From NCBI GenBank assembly GCA_003021045.1, contig PXRN01000003.1:126001-190000 (forward strand): DNA of 64,000 nucleotides, read 5' to 3'. Positions 53,201 to 61,119 of this stretch are shown piece after piece. Below the pieces are notes generated by a model. That model was not told the origin of the DNA, searched no databases, and was given only the letters and a program-made list of their open reading frames with translations. Position numbers and translations under genes: made by a program. Numbering within the stretch: position 1 is the stretch's first letter; each line of letters starts with the position of its first letter. Source of the stretch: Halobacteriales archaeon QS_4_69_34. GTDB taxonomy: Archaea > Halobacteriota > Halobacteria > Halobacteriales > Halococcaceae.

Positions 53201-54199
53201 GTGGTCCACATCGATTTTCAGACGCTCACGGATGCTCCCGCATCCGAGCATATCTATCTCGAAGCACTCCGAGATGCCCTTCTCGATCAGGCCGTCACCG
53301 AAGCTTCGGATTGGCGGGATGCAGACATCGTCCATCTCTTCGAAGTCAACTGCTATACGATAGCCGCATTGCGAGCATTCCGGTACCCGACACTCGTCCG
53401 GATGCTTCGAACGGATACCCCTGTCGTCGTCTCCACGGACGACCTCTACTTCACTGGGGACCCGGAACTCACCGCCCGACCGAGACTCTATCGATTGAAC
53501 CACCGCACTCAGTCCTGGCTCTTCGACAGAGCGGACGCGATAATCGCCATCTCCGAGAGCGTCCGCGAGAATCTGACGGATCACGTCGATCCCGCCAAGA
53601 TCCACGTCGTCCACCACGGCATCAACGACCGCTACCGTGTAAACGACCCACCTCAGACTACGGACCCGTTCGTCCTCCACGTTAGTCTCGCTTCGAAACG
53701 CAAGAATCCGGAGGCGGTCGTTGAGGCCGCTCGCCGGCTTGACGTACCGTTCGTGGTCGGGGGCAGCGGTTGGGACGAATACTTCCAGAACGTCGAAAAA
53801 ACGGACAACGTCGAGCGACTCGGCTACGTCACCGAAGACGAACTGATCGACTTGTACCACGAGGCGGCGGTGTTTTATTTTCCGACGCTCCACGAGGGCT
53901 TTGGATTACCGGTACTCGAAGCAATGGCAGCCGGCTGTGCAGTCGTCGCCTCGGACGTGTACGCCGTTCCGGAAGTGGCAGGCGACACAGCGGTTCTTCA
54001 CGGCCCGACCGACGTCGACGGACACGTCGAAGCGATCGAACGGCTCCTCGACGATCACGGCCAGCGGTACGAACTCGCCGCCCGGGCTATCGACCGTTCA
54101 CAGCAGTTCTCCTGGAAGAAGACCGCGCATGAAACGACCGAGGTGTATCGGTCGGTGCTCAACGGAGAGACGTCTCGAGTATCGAGCCGAATTCGGTAG
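53201..54199 (+). CDS. GT4 glycosyltransferase
   Basis: This 332-residue GT4 enzyme has an abbreviated N-terminal domain (VHIDFQTLTDAPASEHIYLE, VSTDDLYFTGDPELTARP) and a complete C-terminal domain: AIIAISESVRENLTDHVD, FVLHVSLASKRKNPEAVVEA, VEKTDNVERLGYVTEDELID and EX7E region EGFGLPVLEAMAAGCAVVAS. GTG 53201 is the only start that fits the TATA box; no upstream ATG exists in frame. It is transcribed away from the other GT4 gene. The product should act at the cytoplasmic membrane face on an unknown acceptor. Confidence 0.88.
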   Translation: MVHIDFQTLTDAPASEHIYLEALRDALLDQAVTEASDWRDADIVHLFEVNCYTIAALRAFRYPTLVRMLRTDTPVVVSTDDLYFTGDPELTARPRLYRLNHRTQSWLFDRADAIIAISESVRENLTDHVDPAKIHVVHHGINDRYRVNDPPQTTDPFVLHVSLASKRKNPEAVVEAARRLDVPFVVGGSGWDEYFQNVEKTDNVERLGYVTEDELIDLYHEAAVFYFPTLHEGFGLPVLEAMAAGCAVVASDVYAVPEVAGDTAVLHGPTDVDGHVEAIERLLDDHGQRYELAARAIDRSQQFSWKKTAHETTEVYRSVLNGETSRVSSRIR

Positions 54200-54229
54200 T
54201 CTCAAAGAGGAGACGACGAGGTTAGCGCC

Positions 54230-54700
54230 TCAATTCGACTCACTTACGTCCACCTCCAACTCCAGCGTTCGATACGGCTCATCGTCGAGATTCGGATTCG
54301 CACCAGTATACAGGAGGATATCGAGCTGCTTCACGCCGGTTTCTTCCGGGGTGAATCGAAGCTCACCCTCCCACGTCTCCCCATCTGCCATCTCGACGGT
54401 CCGTTCAGTCACCGACTCGTTGTCGAGCATCAGCACGACGGTGTAGGTCATCGACTGGTGCTCGTTGTTCGTGATGCCTCCAACGAGTTCGCCGGTCTCA
54501 CCGGGTGAAAGGTCCGTCGGATAGTCGCTGGCGTTCCCGTCGGGACCCGAAATATAGAACTCCGTATACGGGTCCGCTTCGGCACCGGGCGTCAAAGAGA
54601 CGTACACCACTCCCGCGAGCGCAACGATCAGCGTAGCTGCGAGTACCCACGTTAGTGCTGTATTGAGCTGTGCGGTGGTTTCTTGACTTATCCCATCCAT
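54230..54700 (-). CDS. DUF1616-like membrane-anchored protein, C-terminal domain only
   Basis: This 156-residue protein has one N-terminal transmembrane helix (ALTWVLAATLIVALAGVVYV) followed by a beta-rich extracellular domain with YPTDLSPGETGELVGGITN, MTYTVVLMLDNESVTERTVE and DGETWEGELRFTPEETGVKQ. This matches the C-terminal half of the DUF1616 protein at 14135-15217, which has four extra helices in front. ATG 54700 starts MDGISQETTAQ. It is divergent from the CPBP protease gene and convergent with the GT4 gene. The role of this domain is unknown; it recurs in archaeal glycan loci. Confidence 0.8.
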   Translation of the reverse strand: MDGISQETTAQLNTALTWVLAATLIVALAGVVYVSLTPGAEADPYTEFYISGPDGNASDYPTDLSPGETGELVGGITNNEHQSMTYTVVLMLDNESVTERTVEMADGETWEGELRFTPEETGVKQLDILLYTGANPNLDDEPYRTLELEVDVSESN

Positions 54701-54766
54701 GTCTACTTTCGATCGGTTCGGTAGTTACTTGAAAGATCACGTCGAACCTTCGGTGGATTCTCTCGT

Positions 54767-55582
54767 ATGTTCCCCGGCGATGTGCTGTTTTCGAACGACG
54801 TCGTCTCTGCGTTACGAAAACGAGCCACGACGTTTCCCTTTTTTGGCATCGTGCTACCGACGGCCGGTATCGTTGCGAGCGAGCTATTTCTCTTCTACGG
54901 GTACACCGATCTCGCTCTCTGGGGCCATGCCCTCACGCTACTCGCTTGCATGGTCGTCCCGCTGTTCCACTCCGAGGATACGAATCCCCTCCGGATGTTC
55001 GCGCTGATCCCCCTTTTTCGGCTCGTAAACCTCGGGATGCCCGTCTTCGTCGAGCTTACCCTCTACTGGTTTCCACTCGTATACGCCCCTGTACTGCCCG
55101 CCCTGTATCTCGTTATCCGGACACAGCCACGGCTGGAGCCAAGGACCAACCTCCGCATGTTCGGCCTGTTGTTGCTCCCGGCGCTCGTTGTGAGCGCAGT
55201 CCTTGGTGAGGTGGAGTGGTTCATCATCACGCCGGAGGCGCTCATCGCCGAGTGGAGCCTCGTGCAGCTCCTGTCGATTACGGTCGTGATGGTCGGGTTC
55301 GTCGGTTTCACCGAAGAAGTGCTGTTCCGCGGTGTCCTCCAAACTGGCTTGAAAGTACATCTCGGTCGATGGGGAGCTATCTTGCTCGTGAGCGCGCTGT
55401 TCGGGATGATGCACGCGGGGTACGGCTCAAGTCCCGAGCTGCTGTTCGCCGGGGGCCTCGGCCTGCTCTACGGAATTATATATGAGTATACCGACAGCAT
55501 CCTACTCGTGAGTGTCATGCACGGCGTGCTCAACGTCTTCCTGTTTGCAGTCGTGCCACTCTCCGGACCAGCCATCCTATAG
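54767..55582 (+). CDS. CPBP-family intramembrane metalloprotease
   Basis: This 271-residue protein has about eight helices and the CPBP (CAAX protease/bacteriocin-processing) motifs: TEEVLFRGVLQTGL (the EExxxR motif), LFGMMHAGYGS (HxxxG-type second motif) and LLVSVMHGVLNVFLF (third motif). The family cleaves or binds substrates within the membrane; archaeal members are rarely characterised. ATG 54767 follows a short divergent gap from the DUF1616-like gene. Placement at the edge of the glycan island may be coincidental. Family call is firm; substrate unknown. Confidence 0.88.
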   Translation: MFPGDVLFSNDVVSALRKRATTFPFFGIVLPTAGIVASELFLFYGYTDLALWGHALTLLACMVVPLFHSEDTNPLRMFALIPLFRLVNLGMPVFVELTLYWFPLVYAPVLPALYLVIRTQPRLEPRTNLRMFGLLLLPALVVSAVLGEVEWFIITPEALIAEWSLVQLLSITVVMVGFVGFTEEVLFRGVLQTGLKVHLGRWGAILLVSALFGMMHAGYGSSPELLFAGGLGLLYGIIYEYTDSILLVSVMHGVLNVFLFAVVPLSGPAIL

Positions 55583-55774
55583 CTGTCCTGTAACTTGCCG
55601 TTTCTACCGGCGGGATCGAGAAAGTCGAGGTCAACCGGCCTGAAGCCTGCGTGCGGCCGCTTCGTTTCTACTGGTGATCCCACAGATCGCTTTGGCTCTG
55701 ACCGAGTCGAGCGGGTCGGACTCACCACGAAAACAGCTAGCTTGACCGTATTCTCGGAAGATGGCCGTTATCCA

Positions 55775-56032
55775 TTATATTCCGATGAGTTGTATGGACT
55801 CGAAGGTGACGATTCCGCCGAACGTGACCGACAGCGGTCCGATCGCGACGAGGAGCATCAGTTGGATGTCCTCAGCGTCGCGCTCAGACGCGTCCAGCAG
55901 ATCGAAGTACGCCAACGAGAGGACCAACACTCCAGCGACGAAGATTCCACCGACGCCGAGACCGACTGGCGTCAGTAGCGATGTCGCTGAGACGCCCGCC
56001 GCACTACTCGAAACGCCCGCTATGGCTCCCAT
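55775..56032 (-). CDS. Small two-helix membrane protein, unknown
   Basis: An 85-residue protein with two hydrophobic helices (GLGVGGIFVAGVLVLSLAYF and MLLVAIGPLSVTFGGIVTF) separated by an acidic loop (DLLDASERDAEDIQ). The composition is that of a haloarchaeal membrane protein, which favours a real gene, but I do not recognise it. It lies between the CPBP protease gene and the GT2 gene. Confidence 0.55.
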   Translation of the reverse strand: MGAIAGVSSSAAGVSATSLLTPVGLGVGGIFVAGVLVLSLAYFDLLDASERDAEDIQLMLLVAIGPLSVTFGGIVTFESIQLIGI

Positions 56033-56131
56033 CTCTTTTCAGGTAAGGACCGTGCTCGGAAATAAGTGTTCATTGCATCCCCATCCCGGGACCCGTTCTT
56101 CTCCTTGACAAACAGTTGTGGTGGACTACAT

Positions 56132-57427
56132 CTACTTGTTCAGGCTAGGTCGCTTCTGGAACGACATCCCAAGGAAGAAGGCCGAAAATATCGTCTGAAT
56201 GCCAATGACAATCGCCGTGAAGGCGACCATGTTGAGGTTCAAGAACGGCAGCACAGTGTAGCTGCTGATGGTCCAGCGGTAGATCATCCCTCCGACGTAC
56301 GCCGCTCCGACACCGAAAAATATCCCACCAGTGAGTATCCCCTGTTCGAGATTGAGGTGTTCGACGATCCATTCAGTCAGCGGATCCTCCGGCGAGCGAA
56401 CCGGATCAGCGGCGACTAAGCTGAACACCGCTAGGTTGGCTACCTGATAACCAACGATCGTCAGCAGGCTGCCGGCAATGATCGTGTGTGTGCCGAAGAC
56501 GAGCCCTGCAAGGCGAGTTCCAGCCAGCGATAGTGCCATCGTCACGGTCCCCAGGAGGACGAACAGTACTCCCGGTGCAGAGAACACGTAGCCGGGCGCA
56601 TTCAGCAGCATGAACTTCACGTGACGCCAGCCGTCGCGGAAACTGTCTAGTGTCTCCTCGCCTTCACGTTCGTGATAGGTTATCGACACCTCCTCGATGT
56701 CGAAGTCGCGGACGCTCGCCACCATGATCATCTCACTTGCGAACTCCATTCCGTCGGTCCGAAGGTCGAGGTCGTCGATCCACTCACGACGGAACGCGCG
56801 GAAGCCGCTGTGAGCGTCGCTAACACCCGCATCGTAGAACGTGTTCAAAAACCGCGTGAGCAGTGGATTCCCGATGTACCGATGGAGCAGTGGCATCGCA
56901 TCGGGTTCGATATTGTCGTTGAGCCGGCTTCCCATCACCATGTCGGCGTTCTCCGACCGCAGCGTCCGAAGCAGCCGTGGGATCTCCTCGAAATCATACG
57001 TCGTATCCGCGTCGGCCATAACGACGTACTCCCCCCGAACGCGTTCGAACGCATACCTGTAGGCGTACCCGTACCCCGGTTGATCCGGTTCAATGACAAT
57101 GGCACCGCGATTTTTGGCGACTTCTGGCGTGCCATCGACCGAGCTATCACTGACGACGATCTCCGCCGGCACGCCCAATGTGGCAACGGCACGCTCTATC
57201 CGATCGATACACTCGCCGATACCTTCCTCCTCGTTCAACGTCGGCATAACGACGCTCAATACCGGAGATACCTCCGATCCTCGTCCGACCAGATAGCCGC
57301 TCCGCGTGTCGCTCGTAGATGTATCATCGCTGTCGACGATCCCGGTTCTACCGGCCTCGTCTTCGACATCTCCATCGAGCCCCTCGTTTAAATCCCCGAG
57401 TGGAGATCCATCAGATATAATTGACAT
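56132..57427 (-). CDS. GT2 glycosyltransferase, dolichyl-phosphate sugar synthase-like, with membrane domain
   Basis: This 431-residue enzyme has an N-terminal disordered region of about 55 residues, a GT2 catalytic domain (VLSVVMPTLNEEEGIGECID, AEIVVSDSSVDGTPEVAKN, VVMADADTTYDFEEIPRLL with the DAD metal motif, DAHSGFRAFRREWIDDL), and four C-terminal transmembrane helices (GVLFVLLGTVTMALSLAG and later). This is the layout of DPM1-like synthases with a membrane anchor, such as AglJ or AglD relatives. ATG 57427 (MSIISDGSP) is preferred; the longer frame starts in non-conserved sequence. It would transfer a sugar to dolichol phosphate. Confidence 0.9.
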   Translation of the reverse strand: MSIISDGSPLGDLNEGLDGDVEDEAGRTGIVDSDDTSTSDTRSGYLVGRGSEVSPVLSVVMPTLNEEEGIGECIDRIERAVATLGVPAEIVVSDSSVDGTPEVAKNRGAIVIEPDQPGYGYAYRYAFERVRGEYVVMADADTTYDFEEIPRLLRTLRSENADMVMGSRLNDNIEPDAMPLLHRYIGNPLLTRFLNTFYDAGVSDAHSGFRAFRREWIDDLDLRTDGMEFASEMIMVASVRDFDIEEVSITYHEREGEETLDSFRDGWRHVKFMLLNAPGYVFSAPGVLFVLLGTVTMALSLAGTRLAGLVFGTHTIIAGSLLTIVGYQVANLAVFSLVAADPVRSPEDPLTEWIVEHLNLEQGILTGGIFFGVGAAYVGGMIYRWTISSYTVLPFLNLNMVAFTAIVIGIQTIFSAFFLGMSFQKRPSLNK

Positions 57428-57823
57428 TTTCAAGATACTTTGGTGCTCTGTATGCGAGCCTAGCCCGGCCGAAAGTTCTGGCGAGTGGTTACAGGGTGGT
57501 ATGGCCCGGGTAACATATATTTTTCGCTCCATCCTTCAGTATATTATAGTAGTCCACACTCTAATATACACTCTAGAGGGCTGTTGTGATTCTCTATCGC
57601 TGTATCGAAACCGACCGGCCGTGTGAGGCCACAGCCCACCTCGTATTCAACGCCTCTGCCGAAGATACGAGAAACGATCATGGTACAACTCCGTCCTTCA
57701 AACGTTGTGAACCGCAAGGCTGGGCCGCCGTTCGGAAACCGAACGAAATCGATCGCGCGGGCAGGTACTGATCGATGAGCGGCCGGCCGCCACTCGCCAA
57801 ATTCGGACCGTTCGGAAGACGAA
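57428..57823. other. Intergenic region between GT2 gene and tRNA, no convincing gene
   Basis: About 400 bp, AT-richer than its surroundings near 57520-57590. Two direct copies of ACACTCT at 57555-57561 and 57567-57573 flank a TATA-like stretch and could be part of the GT2 promoter. A minus-strand frame that continues from the tRNA gene into this region is an artefact of reading through the tRNA. Confidence 0.4.
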
Positions 57824-57898
57824 TGGGCGCTGCAGGATTTGAACCCGCGGCAGCTTGGTCCGAAGCCAAGCACTCTGTCCAAACTGAGCTAAGCGCCC
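57824..57898 (-). tRNA. tRNA-Arg (anticodon UCG)
   Basis: The 75-nt cloverleaf on the minus strand is complete. The acceptor stem GGGCGCT pairs with AGCGCCC plus discriminator A. The D stem is GCTC/GAGT. The anticodon stem CTTGG/CCAAG carries the loop CTTCGGA with anticodon UCG, reading CGA (Arg). There is a short 5-nt variable loop, and the T arm is GCGGG-TTCAAAT-CCTGC. There is no intron and no encoded CCA, normal for haloarchaea. It stands at the boundary between the glycan island and the putative integrated element. Confidence 0.95.
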
Positions 57899-57921
57899 CG
57901 CGTCCGGGCTTACAGGTGAGC

Positions 57922-57937
57922 GCGAGTTAAACCTCGC
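57922..57937. promoter_or_regulatory. tRNA promoter region with small palindrome
   Basis: GCGAG-TTAAAC-CTCGC forms a perfect 5-bp inverted repeat. Its centre reads GTTTAA on the minus strand, 29-34 bp upstream of the tRNA 5' end, the position of an archaeal TATA box. Confidence 0.45.
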
Positions 57938-58191
57938 GGTCGCCGTCCGCCGACCGCCCAGCCTGCCGTATGCGGGTTACAGAGGTGAATCTCGCGCTCG
58001 ATGTAGATCCCTCGGCGGTTCATCGGTCCTCCCTACCGGACTAAGCGTATGTGCCGACATAAAACCCCACGTCCGAAGACCATATCTTACCACGACTCGA
58101 CTAACGGATTCTCGCCATGAGATACCATTCTCCCCCAATAGGTGGTCGTACTGCCCGGACAACGGTAGGTCCCGCCGTACTAACCGCGTTA

Positions 58192-58455
58192 CTACTCGTC
58201 CTCGATAGGGCGCACTACGGTCATAGTGGTTGCGAAGGGTGGTTCATCGGAGGGCTGTTCGTATCCTTCGCCGGCCAATTCCCGAAGGTGCTCCGCGTGT
58301 GCTTCGAGACGGTCGGCAGTCTCGGTCAACGTCTCGCCACCTTCTACACGAACGGGGAGGGCTTCATGTGCCGGCATGGTGCTCGGCTCGTCGGTATCCT
58401 CTCCGCGTCGAGACGGAGTGAACACGCTTCCCGGGTCCCGTTTGTCCTCGGCCAT
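58192..58455 (-). CDS. Small acidic hypothetical protein of the integrated element
   Basis: This 87-residue acidic protein (MAEDKRDPGSVFTPSRRGED at the start) contains a predicted amphipathic helix LTETADRLEAHAEHLRELAG that could form a coiled coil. I do not recognise the family. It lies just past the tRNA on the element side and is read on the same strand as the other small minus-strand genes. Its strongly acidic composition favours a real haloarchaeal protein. Confidence 0.55.
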   Translation of the reverse strand: MAEDKRDPGSVFTPSRRGEDTDEPSTMPAHEALPVRVEGGETLTETADRLEAHAEHLRELAGEGYEQPSDEPPFATTMTVVRPIEDE

Positions 58456-58545
58456 GCAGCCACGTCGAACCGGACCGACGAAAAGCTTGGGTGCCTCTCG
58501 GATCGAAGGCCCGCCAGAAAAAGAAGCTGGTGCGACCGAACCGGT

Positions 58546-58833
58546 CTATTGGTCGGGAACGAGTACGATCCGCGTCTCGCCGTTCTCGCCCATGTCAGGG
58601 TAAATCTCGTCCACCTTCATTCCGAGGTCGCGCACCGTATCCACGAATCGAGTCATGAGAACGTTGTGAGTATCGATCCTCACGTCGCCCGTGAGGGAAT
58701 CGCCGAACACGTCAGAACGGGGCGCGACGCTTTCGATCGCTTCGACCGCTTCGGCCACGTCGAAGCTGCTGCTGTTGTTCTCTGACTGTGCATCGATCGC
58801 AACCGTCTTGTCCGCTTGGGTCTTGCTCGACAT
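58546..58833 (-). CDS. Small hypothetical protein of the integrated element
   Basis: This 95-residue protein starts MSSKTQADKTVAIDAQSENN and has an acidic central helix (DVAEAVEAIESVAPRSDVF) and a beta-rich C-terminal half (TRFVDTVRDLGMKVDEIYPD, ETRIVLVPDQ). The family is not recognised. The start at 58833 is preferred over an upstream ATG at 58866 because the extra residues include a Cys-rich unconserved stretch. Probably belongs to the element beginning near the tRNA. Confidence 0.55.
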   Translation of the reverse strand: MSSKTQADKTVAIDAQSENNSSSFDVAEAVEAIESVAPRSDVFGDSLTGDVRIDTHNVLMTRFVDTVRDLGMKVDEIYPDMGENGETRIVLVPDQ

Positions 58834-59081
58834 TGCCGGATTGTCCCGGCACAGGTAGGGTGTCATCGCACCCTGCCGTTCTCCTCAAACGACTCCCCTG
58901 TGCCTGTTTAGTCCATAGACCCCGGGGATAATAAAGCTACCGTTTTTCGTTCACGACGGACCCGAATCTGGCCGACGACGTAGGATTAGAGGTACATCAG
59001 ACTTTAGGTACGTTGACCCGTGACCGTCTCGGTTTGACCGACTTGCCGGGTCGTCTATTGGGAATGGATGTATAGTTGGGT

Positions 59082-59936
59082 TCATCGTAGTCGGTGTAAA
59101 ATATGTTCTACTTTACGCTGCCAACTGTCTGTATTTTCTGCCATATAGCTCCTTATCTCTGATCGAAAGTAGAATGCAACAATAATAGGGGTTGGAATTA
59201 ACAGCAGGATTCTGTATACTATGGGAAAGTAGCCGTACACGTCCTGATATGCAGTGAAAGGCTCTGTCGTTAGAAGCAATACAATTATCGGAACGAATGT
59301 TTTTTCTATGGTAGTACCGCGGAAAAATCTGCTTTCTCTAAACGCTTTATATACCTCGATCACCAAGTAAAATACAAGTGCGAACGAAACTGGCGCAAGT
59401 ATACCTGCCGTTACTTGCACGGCATATGATACGAATATCAATGTGGCACCATGTTTGCCTAATTGGAAGGTGTCTTTCCGTAATTCATCAAGTTCATACA
59501 GAATTTCGTCGTTATATTTAATCCAATCCACGAGCTGAGTTGATCCTCTGTCTATGAGACTGCTTGAATTGCCGATAGGATCACATTTTGGGGATCTTTC
59601 CGCGGAGATGACGGTCGCTAAACTTGCGATGATCCATCCTACGCCGATTCCAAGAAATATTGATGCATAAGTTGAAAGAATATCAGAACTGACTAAACCC
59701 CAATTGTCAGACAGAATGTTTGTTTGCCATAGCAGACCCTTTTCAGTAATAGTAGAATTATTTTCGGCGAAAGTTGCATTTGTTGCTCGGAAAACCGCAA
59801 ATCCACTCAAAGCAATTACAGTTACGACTGCTACAAAGTAACTTCTGAGTATATTCAGGATATTTTCATAGTCTGCCTTTTGCTGTTCAATAGCCCATTG
59901 AAGTGATTCTATCTCTTGGTCGTTCACACGCTTCAC
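59082..59936 (-). CDS. AT-rich multi-spanning membrane protein, unknown
   Basis: This 284-residue protein starts with a charged helix (MKRVNDQEIESLQWAIEQQK) and has about five hydrophobic segments: near residues 31-48 (SYFVAVVTVIALSGFAVF), 92-112, 160-188, 215-225 and 240-258. I do not recognise it. The gene is strikingly AT-rich (roughly 40% GC by eye against 60-70% around it), and the protein has many Lys, Asn, Ile and Tyr residues, unlike the acidic proteins nearby. This is a sign of recent transfer. Membrane proteins with a short N-terminal coiled coil sometimes act in defence or superinfection exclusion, but nothing specific supports that here. Confidence 0.65.
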   Translation of the reverse strand: MKRVNDQEIESLQWAIEQQKADYENILNILRSYFVAVVTVIALSGFAVFRATNATFAENNSTITEKGLLWQTNILSDNWGLVSSDILSTYASIFLGIGVGWIIASLATVISAERSPKCDPIGNSSSLIDRGSTQLVDWIKYNDEILYELDELRKDTFQLGKHGATLIFVSYAVQVTAGILAPVSFALVFYLVIEVYKAFRESRFFRGTTIEKTFVPIIVLLLTTEPFTAYQDVYGYFPIVYRILLLIPTPIIVAFYFRSEIRSYMAENTDSWQRKVEHILHRLR

Positions 59937-60228
59937 ATTGAATAGTAGCCACTAAAGTGAGTTGCCAGTGAGAGATTTCGTCTACTTAGCGATATTATAC
60001 GGCTACCCATGTGGTAATACCGCCGAACCGATCTTCCGGGGTTCAACCCACCTTTACGGGCCGAAAAGGGTGCTCCGTTAGTCCGGTCGTCGGACATGGC
60101 TGCTACGTCTGCCCGGACGGGCAGGTTTTCGGCGACCGTGCCGGTGGGGGGATCGGCCCCAACAGGACACTTCTTTCGGTCGAAGCCTCGGGGGTAACGC
60201 TTTTCCGTGCAAAGCACATGTAACTGGT

Positions 60229-60537
60229 ATGAAAGTGCAACAACGTACAGTGGATGTTACGGAGCATCGTCGCCCCGAACAGGGTGAGATTCCGGCCCCG
60301 AAGGTGGGCGGGCAACGTTTGACCGAAGCCGAGACCCGGAATCTCCCGGAACAGGAATACCGTGTCGGAGAAATCGCGTATGTCAGGCTCGAATTGGACG
60401 GGGTGAAGCCCTTTGTAGTCGAATCAGCGCGTCTCGGTCGCTATCCCGATTCCGGTGAATTAGGGGTGAGGTACACCCTGAAACGGAGTGGGTTGAAGGA
60501 GCCGATGCACGTGTGGCAGAAGCACCTGCTCGACTGA
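60229..60537 (+). CDS. Small hypothetical protein of the integrated element
   Basis: This 102-residue protein starts MKVQQRTVDVTEHRRPEQGE and has EYRVGEIAYVRLELDGVKPF and VRYTLKRSGLKEPMHVWQKH. It looks like a compact beta-rich protein. The family is unknown to me. It is the only plus-strand gene in this part and diverges from the AT-rich gene. The origin-like repeats begin about 80 bp beyond its stop. A replication or copy-control role would be speculation. Confidence 0.5.
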   Translation: MKVQQRTVDVTEHRRPEQGEIPAPKVGGQRLTEAETRNLPEQEYRVGEIAYVRLELDGVKPFVVESARLGRYPDSGELGVRYTLKRSGLKEPMHVWQKHLLD

Positions 60538-60615
60538 TTTTCTCTCGGACTTTTCCGGTGTTCGATCCGACGGGATAGCCGGTGCTGTCCGATTCGACTG
60601 CCCGTCAGTTCCGCT

Positions 60616-60629
60616 GAACACAGGTGGTG
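60616..60629. repeat. Left arm of 14-bp perfect inverted repeat
   Basis: GAACACAGGTGGTG; the exact reverse complement is at 61067-61080, about 440 bp away. Similarity continues imperfectly inwards for roughly 100 bp on both sides. Confidence 0.75.
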
Positions 60630-60729
60630 TGGTGGTGGAAGGACGGAGGCCGAGGGATTAGACGACGGAGGGACGGGAGTACGACGGACAGGGGACGGAG
60701 GATGGAAAGGAAAAGCTGCGCGGGGTCGG

Positions 60730-60750
60730 CCGGAATAGCTGCTGTTCCGG
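60730..60750. repeat. Hairpin 1: CCGGAA/TTCCGG with loop TAGCTGCTG
   Basis: A perfect 6-bp stem around the 9-nt loop TAGCTGCTG. ATAGCTGCTGT occurs again at 60755-60765 (no stem) and 60799-60809 (with stem). Confidence 0.7.
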
Positions 60751-60793
60751 TAGAATAGCTGCTGTGGTCGTTCAGGCCGAACTACACCTGTCG

Positions 60794-60814
60794 GCCGGAT
60801 AGCTGCTGTTCGGC
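60794..60814. repeat. Hairpin 2: GCCGGA/TTCGGC with the same loop
   Basis: A 6-bp stem with one G-T pair around the identical loop TAGCTGCTG. The stem sequence differs from hairpin 1 while pairing is kept, so the structure is conserved more than the sequence. Confidence 0.65.
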
Positions 60815-60825
60815 AGCACGTGCTG
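60814..60825. repeat. Perfect 12-bp palindrome
   Basis: CAGCACGTGCTG, self-complementary throughout, starting at the last base of hairpin 2. Candidate protein-binding site. Confidence 0.6.
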
Positions 60826-60876
60826 TAGAACAGTATACTATATTGAGGTCGACCACTTCCCCGTTCCGTACGTGCC

Positions 60877-60937
60877 TACTTAAACCGCGACAAAACGCCC
60901 TTAGTAATAGAAAGGGCGATATGACGTGGTTTAAGTA
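60877..60937. repeat. Nested inverted repeat (cruciform-like)
   Basis: The outer arms TACTTAAACC and GGTTTAAGTA pair over 10 bp. The inner arms CGCCCTT and AAGGGCG pair over 7 bp around AGTAATAGA. CCCC-GTA-GGGG follows at once (60939-60949). Confidence 0.7.
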
Positions 60938-61066
60938 CCCCCGTAGGGGACGGGGCATGATCCTACAGCACGTAGCACAGCATCCTCCCTCTTTGCCTCG
61001 GCAGTCTTTTCCATCCGTCCTCGGTGTCCCCCGTCGAGCCATCACCGGCGTCCTCCCCACCACACC

Positions 61067-61080
61067 CACCACCTGTGTTC
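61067..61080. repeat. Right arm of 14-bp perfect inverted repeat
   Basis: CACCACCTGTGTTC, the exact reverse complement of 60616-60629. It lies 40 bp beyond the 3' end of the helicase gene. Confidence 0.75.
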
Positions 61081-61119
61081 CGCGGGACTAACGAGCAGTC
61101 GACTTCGACCGGTCAGCGT

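Larger units (their letters stand above)
60541..61119. other. Origin-like intergenic region with nested inverted repeats
   Basis: There is no protein gene here. Imperfect inverted arms of about 100 bp (about 60611-60717 and 60994-61085) flank a less GC-rich core that contains hairpins and palindromes listed separately. The neighbouring helicase and primase-polymerase genes make a replication origin of the integrated element the best guess, not proven. Confidence 0.45.

Noticed and set aside
57544-57882. 112-codon minus-strand frame near the tRNA
   Set aside because: Its first residues are a translation of the tRNA gene itself, and the remainder matches no family I know.
60011-60223. 70-codon plus-strand frame and an overlapping 94-codon minus-strand frame
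   Set aside because: Composition is not acidic, no ribosome-binding site is seen, and each frame conflicts with the other.
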